From contig NZ_LOED01000005.1 of assembly GCF_001562425.1 (NCBI RefSeq), forward strand, positions 25,249-89,248: a stretch of DNA of 64,000 nt, in the 5' to 3' direction. Positions within the stretch are counted from its first letter, which is position 1. Every line of letters starts with the position of its first letter. Below, one piece after another: positions 1 to 12,124 of this stretch. The notes under the pieces are model-generated. The model made no database searches. It saw nothing but the letters and a program-made list of their open reading frames with translations, and was not told the DNA's origin. Made by a program: the position numbers and the translations under genes. Origin of the DNA: Fervidicola ferrireducens (GTDB lineage Bacteria > Bacillota > Thermosediminibacteria > Thermosediminibacterales > Thermosediminibacteraceae).

Positions 1-1
1 C

Positions 2-1609
2 TTAAATCTTCCGGATGACCTTGAGCAAAAGGTATTGAAGGAAGTGGAAAGATTTGAGAGGACTCCCCCGGTGTCGGCGGAAGTGGCGGTCATAAGAAAT
101 TATCTGGACTGGATTGTCGCCCTTCCCTGGAACAACTTTACAGAGGATGTCTTGGATGTCAAATCGGCGCAAAAAGTTTTGAACGAGGGCCACTACGGGC
201 TTGAAAAGGTGAAGGAGCGAATTCTGGAATTTCTTGCGGTAAGAAAGCTCGCGGGAGCCATGAAATCGCCCATACTTTGCCTTGTGGGCCCTCCGGGGGT
301 GGGCAAGACGTCCCTCGCCAAATCCATCGCGAGGGCCATGGGAAGGAAATTCGTAAGGGTGTCGCTCGGTGGAGTCAGGGATGAAGCAGAAATCCGCGGA
401 CACAGGAGAACTTATGTGGGGGCGCTTCCGGGCAGGATAATTCAAGGGATGAGACAGGCGGGAACCAAAAACCCCGTGTTCCTGCTCGATGAAGTCGATA
501 AGATGAGCTCGGACTTTAGGGGAGACCCGACCGCCGCTTTGCTGGAAGTGCTTGACCCCGAGCAAAATCACAGCTTTTCCGACCACTACATAGAACTTCC
601 TTTCGACCTTTCGAAAGTTTTGTTTATAGCGACCGCCAATACTCTGTTTAACATTCCGAGACCCCTGCTCGACCGCATGGAAGTCATATCGATTCCGGGA
701 TATACAGAGTACGAGAAACTTCAAATAGCGAAGTTCCATTTAATCCCCCGGCAGATCGAAGAACACGGTCTAAGTGCCGAGAATCTGGTGTTTTCCGATG
801 AAGCCGTGATACACATCATCCGCAACTATACGCGAGAAGCCGGCGTGAGAAATTTAGAGCGGGAAATAGCCGGTATTTGCCGTAAAGTGGCCAGGTCAGT
901 GGTGGAAGGAGAAAAAAGGTCGGTGGATGTGGACGTCGCGATGGTCGAAAAGTTTCTGGGGACGCCCAGGTTCCGCTATGGAGTTATCGAGGAAACCGAC
1001 CAGGTAGGGGTGGCGACCGGCCTTGCCTGGACGGAAATGGGGGGCGACATACTGAGCGTCGAAGCCACGGTCATGAAGGGAAAGGGAAAGCTGATACTTA
1101 CCGGCAAGCTCGGAGATATCATGCAGGAATCGGCCCACGCGGGATACACCTACGTCAGGTCCAAGGCGGCTGAGTTGGGGATAGATGAGGATTTCCATGA
1201 AAAGTACGACGTTCACATTCATGTGCCCGAAGGAGCCATACCGAAAGATGGTCCTTCTGCGGGAATAACCATGGCTTGTGCCTTAATTTCCGCCCTTTCC
1301 GGACGTCCTGTGGACAGGACGGTGGCCATGACGGGAGAAATAACGCTGAGGGGGAGGGTTTTGCCGGTCGGGGGAATAAAAGAAAAGGTACTGGCAGCCC
1401 ACCGCGCGGGTATCAAGACCGTAATACTTCCCGAGGAAAATATAAAGGACCTAGAAGAAGTGCCTCAAAACGTAAAGGAAGACCTTTGCTTTGTCTTTGT
1501 GAAGACTATGGACGAGGTTATAAAGAGAGCGATAAAACCCATGGGCGATGGCATCCCCCCGATGCGAGAAAGTGCGGAAAAAGCAGACGGCCTTTTTATT
1601 TCTCAGTAA
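2..1609 (+). CDS. lon: Lon protease (LonA), 5'-truncated by window edge
   Basis: ATP-dependent serine protease that degrades misfolded and regulatory proteins in the cytoplasm. The frame is open from base 2, so the N-terminal substrate-binding domain lies outside the window; about 535 of the usual 780-800 residues are present. Visible are the Walker A motif GPPGVGKT (bases 286-309), Walker B with FLLDEVDK, and a C-terminal peptidase domain with the Ser-Lys dyad: Ser in DGPSAG (codon 1256-1258) and Lys in GGIKEK (codon 1379-1381). The TTG at 35 lies inside the conserved reading and is not a believable start. The last ~25 residues, after the conserved VIKRAI stretch, look lineage-specific. A sigma-A-like promoter for the next gene follows directly. 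Confidence 0.97.
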   Translation, partial: LNLPDDLEQKVLKEVERFERTPPVSAEVAVIRNYLDWIVALPWNNFTEDVLDVKSAQKVLNEGHYGLEKVKERILEFLAVRKLAGAMKSPILCLVGPPGVGKTSLAKSIARAMGRKFVRVSLGGVRDEAEIRGHRRTYVGALPGRIIQGMRQAGTKNPVFLLDEVDKMSSDFRGDPTAALLEVLDPEQNHSFSDHYIELPFDLSKVLFIATANTLFNIPRPLLDRMEVISIPGYTEYEKLQIAKFHLIPRQIEEHGLSAENLVFSDEAVIHIIRNYTREAGVRNLEREIAGICRKVARSVVEGEKRSVDVDVAMVEKFLGTPRFRYGVIEETDQVGVATGLAWTEMGGDILSVEATVMKGKGKLILTGKLGDIMQESAHAGYTYVRSKAAELGIDEDFHEKYDVHIHVPEGAIPKDGPSAGITMACALISALSGRPVDRTVAMTGEITLRGRVLPVGGIKEKVLAAHRAGIKTVILPEENIKDLEEVPQNVKEDLCFVFVKTMDEVIKRAIKPMGDGIPPMRESAEKADGLFISQ

Positions 1610-1622
1610 GACATTGTATTTG

Positions 1623-1652
1623 TTGCTGAAAGTTTTATATTCATAGTATAAT
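1623..1652 (+). promoter_or_regulatory. sigma-A-type promoter for the UspA-like gene
   Basis: TTGCTG (1623-1628), an 18-base spacer and a perfect TATAAT (1647-1652). Predicted transcription start is near 1659, which puts the ATG at 1657 at or before the transcript start and supports 1693 as the true start of the following gene. Confidence 0.55.
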
Positions 1653-1692
1653 AAAGATGGAGATGATAACACAGAACGAAAGGGGTTTACCC

Positions 1693-2106
1693 ATGGGTAT
1701 TATTTTTGACCCCTCGGTGGAGCACAGGATAATGGTGTGCGTGACTCCACAGAAGAGCTGCGAAAGGCTGATAAAGAGGGGGGCGGCAAGGGCGAGAGAG
1801 CTAGGAGGGGAATTTTGCGTAGTATACGTAAATAAATCGGAGGATCTGAACAAGGATTTAAAGCAGCACAAAATATTGCTGGAGCTTTTCGAAATGGCAA
1901 AAAATCTGGGAGGAACGGTTTCGATTTTGGCAGGGAAAAAAGTATACCAGACCTTGGCCGATTATGCGAGGAATAATCAGATAACCCACATAATCGTCGG
2001 CAAATCCCTGCAATCGGCTTTTGATGTGCAAAAAAACGGCGAAGTAATAAATCCCTTGATAAAAGCCGTTGAGAAGAACGGCATAGTGGTGGAAATAGTG
2101 GAGTAG
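1693..2106 (+). CDS. UspA/KdpD-like universal stress domain protein
   Basis: Small cytoplasmic protein of about 137 residues with the alpha/beta fold pattern of the UspA-like domain also found in KdpD sensors: beta strand RIMVCVTP, helix rich in KRGAARARELGG, strand FCVVYVN, then THIIVGKS and a final VVEIVE strand. The start at 1693 is chosen because GAAAGGGG ends about 7 bases upstream and because the promoter -10 lies at 1647-1652. A start at 1657 would be leaderless. It is followed after 13 bases by a PAP2 phosphatase, so the two may share a transcript. Exact role unknown; ligand binding by the domain is inferred from the family only. Confidence 0.7.
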   Translation: MGIIFDPSVEHRIMVCVTPQKSCERLIKRGAARARELGGEFCVVYVNKSEDLNKDLKQHKILLELFEMAKNLGGTVSILAGKKVYQTLADYARNNQITHIIVGKSLQSAFDVQKNGEVINPLIKAVEKNGIVVEIVE

Positions 2107-2119
2107 GGGGTCGCCTTTT

Positions 2120-2674
2120 TTGAGAAGTTTCCTAGTTAAAATTATTGAGGGATTGCATCAAAAGGATAAAAATCTTTTTATGTACCTGAATCAAAGGATA
2201 AAGTGCAGGCCTTTGGATGCGATAATGCCACGCATAACCCATCTCGGCGGTGCCACATTTTCAGTGCTTTTGTGTGCCTTTCTTTATATTTTTGGCAAAG
2301 AGGAAGCCAGGATTGCCGCAAGCGAAGCCTTTTTCGCCCTCACGGGGAGCCAGGGAATAGTGCAAATTTTTAAAAAGAGCATTTACAGGAAAAGACCGTA
2401 TATGGTTTTGCCCAACGTGAACACATTCTGGAGAAAGCTGCTGAAGGACCATTCCTTTCCCTCCGGGCACACAGTTGCAGGCTTTTGCCTGGCCGTGGTA
2501 TTTTCCCTTTATTTTCCTGCCTATAGGTATGCCATATATTCGCTGGCCACATTGGTGGGATTTTCCAGGATATACACCGGAATGCACTACCCCTCCGATG
2601 TGCTCAGCGGTGCTTTTCTGGGTACTACTTTTGCGTTATTGACGCATGCCATCAAAAAACTTATCGTAAGCTGA
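2120..2674 (+). CDS. PAP2-superfamily membrane phosphatase
   Basis: Integral membrane lipid phosphatase of 184 residues, probably acting on undecaprenyl diphosphate or phosphatidic/phosphatidylglycerol phosphates at the outer face of the membrane. The three PAP2 signature blocks are present: KSIYRKRP (K-x-RP), the SFPSGH block with the catalytic His, and SRIYTGMHYPSD (SR..H..D). Several hydrophobic segments separate them. The start is a TTG at 2120 with TAGGGGG about 9 bases upstream. Substrate cannot be told from sequence; BcrC/YodM-type undecaprenyl-PP phosphatase is the best guess. Confidence 0.85.
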   Translation: MRSFLVKIIEGLHQKDKNLFMYLNQRIKCRPLDAIMPRITHLGGATFSVLLCAFLYIFGKEEARIAASEAFFALTGSQGIVQIFKKSIYRKRPYMVLPNVNTFWRKLLKDHSFPSGHTVAGFCLAVVFSLYFPAYRYAIYSLATLVGFSRIYTGMHYPSDVLSGAFLGTTFALLTHAIKKLIVS

Positions 2675-2718
2675 AGGAAATTTTTTATCGCTCGTTAAAA
2701 AAAGGGAGGGGTTTTATA

Positions 2719-4113
2719 ATGGATATTGAAAAGGCCATAGAACTTAATGTGGAACCCCTGATAAAGTCGGTTTGTGAAATAATCAGGATACGGAGCGTTG
2801 AAGAACCGCCGCTTGAAGGGAAGCCTTTCGGAGAAGGAGTGGCACAGGCCCTTGATTATGCTTTAAACCTTGCCAGGAGTTTCGGCTTCAGGACTAAAAA
2901 CCTGGACAACTACGTGGGATGGGCCGAGTGGGGCGAAGGAGACGAAATGGTGGGGATACTGGTTCACCTGGATGTGGTGCCGGAAGGATCGGGCTGGACC
3001 TATCCTCCCTACGGCGGGGAAATCCACGATGGAAAAATCTACGGCAGGGGTGCGGCTGACAATAAAGGGCCTGCCATGACGGCTCTGTACGCTTTAAAAA
3101 CTTTGAAGGATGCCGGAGTGAAATTCAACCGGCGGGTTAGAGTGATATTCGGCACCAACGAGGAAAGCGGAATGAGATGCATAAAATACTACTTGGAACA
3201 CGACGAAGAGCCCACCATGGCTTTTTCGCCCGATGCGGAATATCCGATTATAAACGGCGAAAAGGGCATCCTTACATTTTCTTTGACGAGCGATTTTGAA
3301 AATAACAAGAAAGCGAAAGAAGGAGGAGTAACGCTCGTTTCCTTGAAAGGCGGCCACAGACCCAACATGGTGCCGGATTATGCTGAGGCAGTTTTGAAAG
3401 GTGATGCCGTATACATAGAAGAAAGGTTCAGAGAATTCAAAGAAAGAACCGGGTACGATTTGGAGCTTTCAAAGGTCGATGGTACATTTGCTATTAAATC
3501 TCATGGCGTTTCCGCCCACGGAAGCATACCCCACAAGGGGAAAAATGCGGTAATGCAGCTCATAACTTTTCTTTCGGAACTCGACATCGATGATGAAGGA
3601 CAGCGGCAATTTATTCTTTTCCTGAACGAAAAAATAGGCCTTGATACTACGGGCAGGGGATTGGGAGTCGATTTTTCCGATGAGATATCGGGGCCGCTTA
3701 CCTTTAATGTGGGAGTAATCCGAATGGATGAAAAATCCGGCGAGGTCGTTGTAAACATCAGGTATCCCATAAAGTATAAAGGGGAAGAGGTGATTTCGAA
3801 AATAAGGGAAAGTCTCATCGAGGGAGTTCGAGTTGAAAAGATATCCGACAATCCGCCCCATTACGTCCCTGAGGATAGCGCTATAGTTAGGAGCTTAAAG
3901 GCGGCTTACGAAAAGGTTACGGGAGAAAAGGCCTACTGTTTTTCCATAGGCGGCGGAACGTATGCGAGGATGTTCAAAAACGCGGTGGCTTTCGGACCTG
4001 GTTTTCCGGGGAAACCGGAAGTTGCCCACGAAAAGGACGAGTACATCGAGATTGAAGACCTTTTGAAAAACTTGAGGATTTATACCAATGTGCTTTTAGA
4101 ACTCGTAAGCTGA
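2719..4113 (+). CDS. pepV: M20-family dipeptidase, PepV-like
   Basis: Zinc-dependent cytoplasmic dipeptidase/aminoacylase of 464 residues, the normal length for PepV-type enzymes. Metal-site pattern visible: H83 and D85 in LVHLDVVPEG, D114 in GAADNKGP (bridging Asp), and E148/E149 in GTNEESG (catalytic base plus metal ligand); a lid/dimerisation insert contains GVSAHGS. The C-terminal IGGGTYARMFKNAVAFGP block is typical of PepV. A strong ribosome site AGGGAGGGG precedes ATG 2719. Likely recycles dipeptides, although specificity (Xaa-His, beta-Ala-peptides) cannot be fixed from sequence. Confidence 0.92.
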   Translation: MDIEKAIELNVEPLIKSVCEIIRIRSVEEPPLEGKPFGEGVAQALDYALNLARSFGFRTKNLDNYVGWAEWGEGDEMVGILVHLDVVPEGSGWTYPPYGGEIHDGKIYGRGAADNKGPAMTALYALKTLKDAGVKFNRRVRVIFGTNEESGMRCIKYYLEHDEEPTMAFSPDAEYPIINGEKGILTFSLTSDFENNKKAKEGGVTLVSLKGGHRPNMVPDYAEAVLKGDAVYIEERFREFKERTGYDLELSKVDGTFAIKSHGVSAHGSIPHKGKNAVMQLITFLSELDIDDEGQRQFILFLNEKIGLDTTGRGLGVDFSDEISGPLTFNVGVIRMDEKSGEVVVNIRYPIKYKGEEVISKIRESLIEGVRVEKISDNPPHYVPEDSAIVRSLKAAYEKVTGEKAYCFSIGGGTYARMFKNAVAFGPGFPGKPEVAHEKDEYIEIEDLLKNLRIYTNVLLELVS

Positions 4114-4135
4114 ATATTTAATGTGGAGTGATAAA

Positions 4136-4444
4136 ATGCAACTCCAGAGGTTGGCCGACCCGGCCATTGATAGGCTCTTTGAGGCAATAGCGCTTTTGAG
4201 GACGAAGGAAGAATGCTATCGCTTTTTCGAGGATATTTGCACCATTGCGGAGGTAAAGGCCATGGCGCAGCGGCTTCAGGTGGCCGAGATGCTGGAAGCC
4301 GGATTTACATATAGCGATATTGCCGAAAAAACCGGAGCCAGCACTGCCACCATAAGCAGGGTCAAGCGTTTTTTGAACTACGGCGCCGATGGCTACAAAA
4401 TGATTTTGGAAAGATTAAAGGAGCTTGATGAGAAAAAAAAGTAG
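4136..4444 (+). CDS. yerC: YerC/YecD family TrpR-like regulator
   Basis: DNA-binding protein of about 102 residues with the TrpR/YerC helix-turn-helix: the CTIAEVKAMAQRLQVAEMLEAG stretch is followed by TYSDIAEKTGASTATISRVKRFLNYG. The ATG at 4136 is preferred to the one at 4121 because GGAG (4125-4128) sits 7 bases before it and because the family starts this way. Placed immediately upstream of pcrA, as yerC is in Bacillus. Its stop codon lies inside an intrinsic terminator stem. Target genes are unknown. Confidence 0.9.
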   Translation: MQLQRLADPAIDRLFEAIALLRTKEECYRFFEDICTIAEVKAMAQRLQVAEMLEAGFTYSDIAEKTGASTATISRVKRFLNYGADGYKMILERLKELDEKKK

Positions 4445-4466
4445 CGTGGAACCCACGCTACTTTTC
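4440..4466 (+). terminator. intrinsic terminator between yerC and pcrA
   Basis: Perfect 10-bp stem (4440-4449 with 4453-4462), 3-base loop, followed by TTTCT; preceded by an A-run. It overlaps the yerC stop codon and lies only 18 bases before the pcrA start. Confidence 0.75.
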
Positions 4467-4480
4467 TGTAGGAGGTAAAA

Positions 4481-8726
<4,246 letters not shown>

Positions 8727-8754
8727 CAGTTGAGACCCCTGTTTTACCGAAAAA

Positions 8755-9297
8755 TTAGCGATGGTCATTACCGGCGCCATCGCCGGCTTCGATCGCTTGA
8801 TAAATTCTAAAAGCAGTGCTTTCGTCGTCGATACCCGCCTCCTCCAGCAGGTCCAGCACCTCCTCCCGGGACCAGCCCTTCGCCCGCGCGGCCGGACCGA
8901 TAAGGCTTACCGCCAAGGGGATGAGGGGTTCCTTTTTTTCAGCCAGGGCCATTTCTACTGCCTTTTTGGCTGCTTTCAGGGACCGGCTCAACAAATCCCG
9001 GTCCTCGGGCTTTAGTTTTTTGCACAGCGCTGCTTGCAGGCGGCTCTGGATTATTTGTGGCTGGCTTTTGATTACCTTTGCCATTTCGCCAAGACATTTT
9101 TCTGCATGGGAGCACCAGGTAGCACAACCGGGGTCGAATCTGGGATTGGCTATCTGTTTTTTGCAATTAGGGCAGCGCCGGGTCACATCATTTTTCCAGA
9201 ACTCTATACTGTGGCCGCAGTGGGGGCAGGGAGACTCAAATATATCTTCAGGTCTCCAGAAACTTTTATCCTGGCCAGGACATTTCCAGAAGGACAT
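8755..9297 (-). CDS. zinc-ribbon protein with helical C-terminal domain, function unknown
   Basis: Protein of 180 residues. The N-terminal third holds two CxxC pairs (CPHC, CPNC) that make a rubredoxin-like zinc ribbon, plus further cysteines in GCATWCSHAEKC. The remaining two-thirds is helical and resembles the small helical domain annotated as a phosphohydrolase-like protein in other clostridia; no complete HD metal site (H...HD...D) is visible, so catalysis is not claimed. Ribosome site GGAGGAAG before the ATG at 9297. It lies downstream of the ferredoxin-like gene on the same strand and may depend on the same promoter, although a hairpin lies between them. Confidence 0.7.
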   Translation of the reverse strand: MSFWKCPGQDKSFWRPEDIFESPCPHCGHSIEFWKNDVTRRCPNCKKQIANPRFDPGCATWCSHAEKCLGEMAKVIKSQPQIIQSRLQAALCKKLKPEDRDLLSRSLKAAKKAVEMALAEKKEPLIPLAVSLIGPAARAKGWSREEVLDLLEEAGIDDESTAFRIYQAIEAGDGAGNDHR

Positions 9298-9342
9298 GGA
9301 TCTTCCTCCTTTTTTGATGTTAAAAAATTAAGTTCGTTGTGT

Positions 9343-9381
9343 AAAGAGCCATCCATTATCCAAGGATGGCTCTTTTTTTAT
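9343..9381 (+). terminator. intrinsic terminator, best oriented on +
   Basis: 12-bp stem (9343-9354 with 9364-9375) and 9-base loop, then a run of T on the + strand. On the minus strand only three U follow the stem. On + it would stop transcripts coming from ligA antisense to the zinc-ribbon gene; on - it would be a weak terminator after the ferredoxin-like gene. Confidence 0.65.
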
Positions 9382-9414
9382 GGATAAAGGCTTTAAATCA
9401 TCCAATAGATGGGT

Positions 9415-10173
9415 TTAATTCTTTCTATCTCCCTTAATTCCTATCTCCACCACGTTCAGCGGTATATCCTTCCCAGAAAGATTTAACGCTTCTTCAACAA
9501 TTTTCACCAAGCCGTAGCAGCAGGGCACTTCCATGTGGGCCACGGTTACGCTCTTTATGTCGTTGCGCTTGAAAATTTCCGCAAGCTTTTTTACGTAATA
9601 ATTGCCATCATCGAGTTTGGGGCAGCCTATGACCACACTTTTGCCCTTTAAAAGTTCCAGGTGATAGTTGGGGTATGCGAAGGGCACGCAGTCTGCGGTC
9701 ACCAAAAGGTCGGTCCCCTCAAAGTAAGGAGCTTCCACGGGCACCAGCATGAGCTGGACCGGCCAGTTCGAAAGCTGGGACCTGATGCTCAAAAAAACTT
9801 CTCCATCGGAAAAAGCTTTTGTCGGGGCTTTTGCGTTTTCTCCGGTCTCCGATTCGTGTTTTAAGTCTATCACCCGGCTTCCAGGGCATGAAAATCCGTG
9901 ATGGTGGGTATGCACCGAGGGTTCGGATTTGCTGCGGGCCAGGTGTTCCTTTACCGCCTCTTCGTCAAACTCTTCGGCTTCTCTTTCGATGATAGTAATC
10001 GCACCCCTCGGGCACTCGCCGAGGCAGGCACCTAGCCCGTCGCAGTACTTATCCGAGACGAGCCTTGCCTTTCCGTCTATAATCTGTATGGCACCTTCGG
10101 CGCAGGCCGGAACGCAAAGCCCGCAGCCGTTGCACTTTTCTTCATCGATATGGACTATTTTCCTTATTGCCAT
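9415..10173 (-). CDS. 4Fe-4S ferredoxin-domain protein with Cys-rich C-terminal domain
   Basis: 252 residues. The N terminus carries two ferredoxin motifs, CNGCGLCVPAC and a second cluster motif CDGLGACLGECP, expected to bind two [4Fe-4S] clusters. A linker is rich in His (HTHHHGFSC). The C-terminal ~120 residues contain conserved-looking cysteines (TADCVPF, IGCPKLDD, PCCYGL) and may bind another cofactor or metal. Probably a cytoplasmic electron-transfer or redox-sensing protein. Ribosome site GGGAGG upstream of ATG. A Crp/Fnr-type palindrome sits at -41.5 from the predicted start, so expression is probably activated by a Crp/Fnr regulator. Confidence 0.85.
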   Translation of the reverse strand: MAIRKIVHIDEEKCNGCGLCVPACAEGAIQIIDGKARLVSDKYCDGLGACLGECPRGAITIIEREAEEFDEEAVKEHLARSKSEPSVHTHHHGFSCPGSRVIDLKHESETGENAKAPTKAFSDGEVFLSIRSQLSNWPVQLMLVPVEAPYFEGTDLLVTADCVPFAYPNYHLELLKGKSVVIGCPKLDDGNYYVKKLAEIFKRNDIKSVTVAHMEVPCCYGLVKIVEEALNLSGKDIPLNVVEIGIKGDRKN

Positions 10174-10202
10174 GTTCGAAACCTCCCTGTCTTGCTTGAA
10201 TC

Positions 10203-10252
10203 TAATTCAATCATAACAGGTTTTGAAGTGTAAAGATGTGATTTACCTCACA
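10203..10252 (-). promoter_or_regulatory. class II Crp/Fnr-activated promoter of the ferredoxin-like gene
   Basis: Perfect palindrome TGTGATTTACCTCACA at 10237-10252 (TGTGA-N6-TCACA). On the minus strand a TATGAT -10 lies at 10215-10210 and no good -35 is present. With the start at about 10203 the palindrome centre is at -41.5, the classical class II activator position. The 5' leader would be about 30 bases. Confidence 0.7.
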
Positions 10253-10365
10253 TAGAGCCGCATGTTTTGCAGACCCTTTCTCCGACAAAATTCCTTTTCC
10301 GGGAGATAATCGACTGGTTTTTAGATGATACGTATAAATATTGTAACTTAAGTTTGAAAAATTTA

Positions 10366-10394
10366 TTGAAATTTATACTTGTGTATATTATAAT
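10366..10394 (+). promoter_or_regulatory. sigma-A-type promoter of the FMN/PG-binding protein
   Basis: TTGAAA (10366-10371), 17-base spacer, TATAAT (10389-10394). The intergenic stretch 10174-10493 (320 bases) holds this promoter, the divergent Crp/Fnr promoter and a leader hairpin; no gene was seen in it. Confidence 0.65.
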
Positions 10395-10432
10395 AATGGT
10401 AAAAGTGATTACTTGAACAATTTATTTCCAAA

Positions 10433-10460
10433 TGCAACCCTTAGTTAATAAAGGGTTGCA
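10433..10460 (+). promoter_or_regulatory. perfect hairpin in the 5' leader
   Basis: 10-bp perfect stem TGCAACCCTT / AAGGGTTGCA with an 8-base loop, in the leader between the predicted start (about 10401) and the ATG. No U-tract follows, so it is not a terminator; it could stabilise the mRNA or be a protein-binding site. Confidence 0.5.
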
Positions 10461-10493
10461 TCAAAGAAATTATTTTAAAAAAGGGGGTCTTGT

Positions 10494-11972
10494 ATGAACA
10501 AAAAATTATTTGCTGTAGCCCTTTTGGTCCTCACCGCATTTATCGTCTCTATTGTTGCACCAATTCAGGTTGCAAAATTCTTCAAGGTGGACGCAGTTTC
10601 AGCAGCTACCGATTCATCGAACAACAGTTCAACACAAAATAAAACACCGGCGACGCCTGCGAAGACCACCAAACCCGCTCCTGTGCAGGCTACGGTGAAG
10701 AAGCCGGCAGCTTCCACCGCGGTAACCAGCGTAAGCGGCATAAAACGACTTTTGGCTTACGGCTCCCGCGGACAGGACGTAAAGCTGCTGCAGACGCTGC
10801 TCAACCAGCATGGTTATAAGCTCAAGGTGGACGGTATATTCGGACCCAAGACATTGGCTGCGGTAAAGGACTTCCAGAAGAAAAATGGTCTTAAAGTGGA
10901 CGGTATAGTAGGGCCAAAGACTCTGGCGAAGTTAGCACCGAAGACGGCTGCAAAACCGGCAACGCCAGCTACACAGGTAACTAAAGCTACACCGGCAACT
11001 CCGCCTCAGACTCAGAAAGTTGCGGTAAAAATAGGAAAGGTTGACTATGCAGCGCATGGAACAAAATGCTTTACCGTCGCCATCGCAGCTGTAGCCGGCG
11101 ACAAGATAGTGGCTGCATACATAGACGACTATCAGTTCATGTCTAAGGACGTAGCAAAAGGAGTACCCAATATGGACCAGGAATTTGGGACTTATGTGAA
11201 GGAAGGGTATGTATTGGCGTCGAAGCTTACCAATGCGGAATACTACAGCAACAACATGAAGACCAAGGGTGGTGCGACCAAGACTGTAAACGAGAACTTT
11301 GGTGGAATAGTCAAATTTGTGAAGGGCAAGACCATAGCTGAACTCGAGTCCATGCTGGCGAGCTCTACGAAGGAACAGATGAGGGAGAAGGTGGATGCAG
11401 TAACCGGAGCGACGCTCGAAGATACATACGGCTACGTGAAGGCTATAGTCGAAGCAGCAAAAATTGCGAAGGCGACGCCTGATGCCGACGCCGTAATGGT
11501 GGATGCGAAAGACCTCGGAAATCTAAAGATAGGCAAAGTTGACTATGCGGCTCACGGAACCAAGTGTTTCACCCTTGCAACGGCAGTAGTTTTGGGTGAC
11601 AAGATAGTGGCTGCATACATAGACGACTATCAGTTCATGTCTAAGGACGTAGCAAAAGGAGTACCCAATATGGACCAGGAATTTGGGACTTATGTGAAGG
11701 AAGGGTATGTATTGGCGTCGAAGCTTACCAATGCGGAATACTACAGCAACAACATGAAGACCAAGGGTGGTGCGACCAAGACTGTAAACGAGAACTTTGG
11801 TGGAATAGTCAAATTTGTGAAGGGCAAGACCATAGCTGAACTCGAGTCCATGCTGGCGAGCTCTACGAAGGAACAGATGAGGGAGAAGGTGGATGCGGTA
11901 ACCGGAGCGACGCTCGAAGATACATACGGCTACGTGAAGGCTATAGTCGAAGCAGCAAAAGTGGCAAAGTAA
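10494..11972 (+). CDS. exported cell-wall-binding protein with two FMN-binding domains
   Basis: 492 residues. An N-terminal signal segment (KKLFAVALLVLTAFIVSIVAP) is followed by a Ala/Pro/Thr-rich linker and a peptidoglycan-binding domain 1 (GSRGQDVKLLQTLLNQHGY...VDGIFGPKT...VDGIVGPKT, about residues 86-145). Two ~150-residue FMN-binding-type repeats follow, each ending with DAVTGAT, which matches the ApbE flavinylation motif (D-x-x-S/T-G-A-T); the Thr would carry covalent FMN. Suggested role: wall-anchored electron carrier. The two repeats are nearly identical in DNA. Ribosome site AAGGGGG 10 bases upstream; terminator downstream, so it is monocistronic. Confidence 0.85.
   Translation: MNKKLFAVALLVLTAFIVSIVAPIQVAKFFKVDAVSAATDSSNNSSTQNKTPATPAKTTKPAPVQATVKKPAASTAVTSVSGIKRLLAYGSRGQDVKLLQTLLNQHGYKLKVDGIFGPKTLAAVKDFQKKNGLKVDGIVGPKTLAKLAPKTAAKPATPATQVTKATPATPPQTQKVAVKIGKVDYAAHGTKCFTVAIAAVAGDKIVAAYIDDYQFMSKDVAKGVPNMDQEFGTYVKEGYVLASKLTNAEYYSNNMKTKGGATKTVNENFGGIVKFVKGKTIAELESMLASSTKEQMREKVDAVTGATLEDTYGYVKAIVEAAKIAKATPDADAVMVDAKDLGNLKIGKVDYAAHGTKCFTLATAVVLGDKIVAAYIDDYQFMSKDVAKGVPNMDQEFGTYVKEGYVLASKLTNAEYYSNNMKTKGGATKTVNENFGGIVKFVKGKTIAELESMLASSTKEQMREKVDAVTGATLEDTYGYVKAIVEAAKVAK
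11100..11958 (+). repeat. tandem intragenic repeat, 498-base period
   Basis: Bases 11100-11460 recur at 11598-11958 with one difference seen by eye (A at 11399 against G at 11897, synonymous Ala codon). The flanking ~130 bases of each unit are diverged, so near-identity is confined to the core of the FMN-binding repeat. Indicates recent duplication or gene conversion. Confidence 0.95.
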
Positions 11973-12000
11973 AGCTTGAAATAGTCGATTTTTGAAAGAG

Positions 12001-12047
12001 GGTGGTTGAAAGGCCAAAAACGGCTTTTCAACCACCTTTAATATTTT
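12001..12047 (+). terminator. intrinsic terminator after the FMN-binding protein gene
   Basis: 15-bp stem (12001-12015 with 12022-12036, one G-U pair), 6-base loop, then TTTAATATTTT. Confidence 0.85.
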
Positions 12048-12124
12048 AACTAGTTTGTTGGGGGCAGAGAAACTTAAAGTGAATATTATGAAAGGGGGAA
12101 AGAACTCTCCGGGGGTGAGACTGT

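Noticed and set aside
1657..1692. Upstream ATG as start of the UspA-like gene
   Set aside because: The promoter -10 at 1647-1652 puts this ATG at the transcript start without a ribosome site.
8816..9331. Plus-strand frame of 171 codons
   Set aside because: It is the antisense of the zinc-ribbon gene, which has CxxC motifs and a good ribosome site; the plus frame has neither.
11523..12035. Minus-strand frame of 170 codons
   Set aside because: Antisense of the second FMN repeat and its terminator; it owes its length to the codon bias of the real gene.
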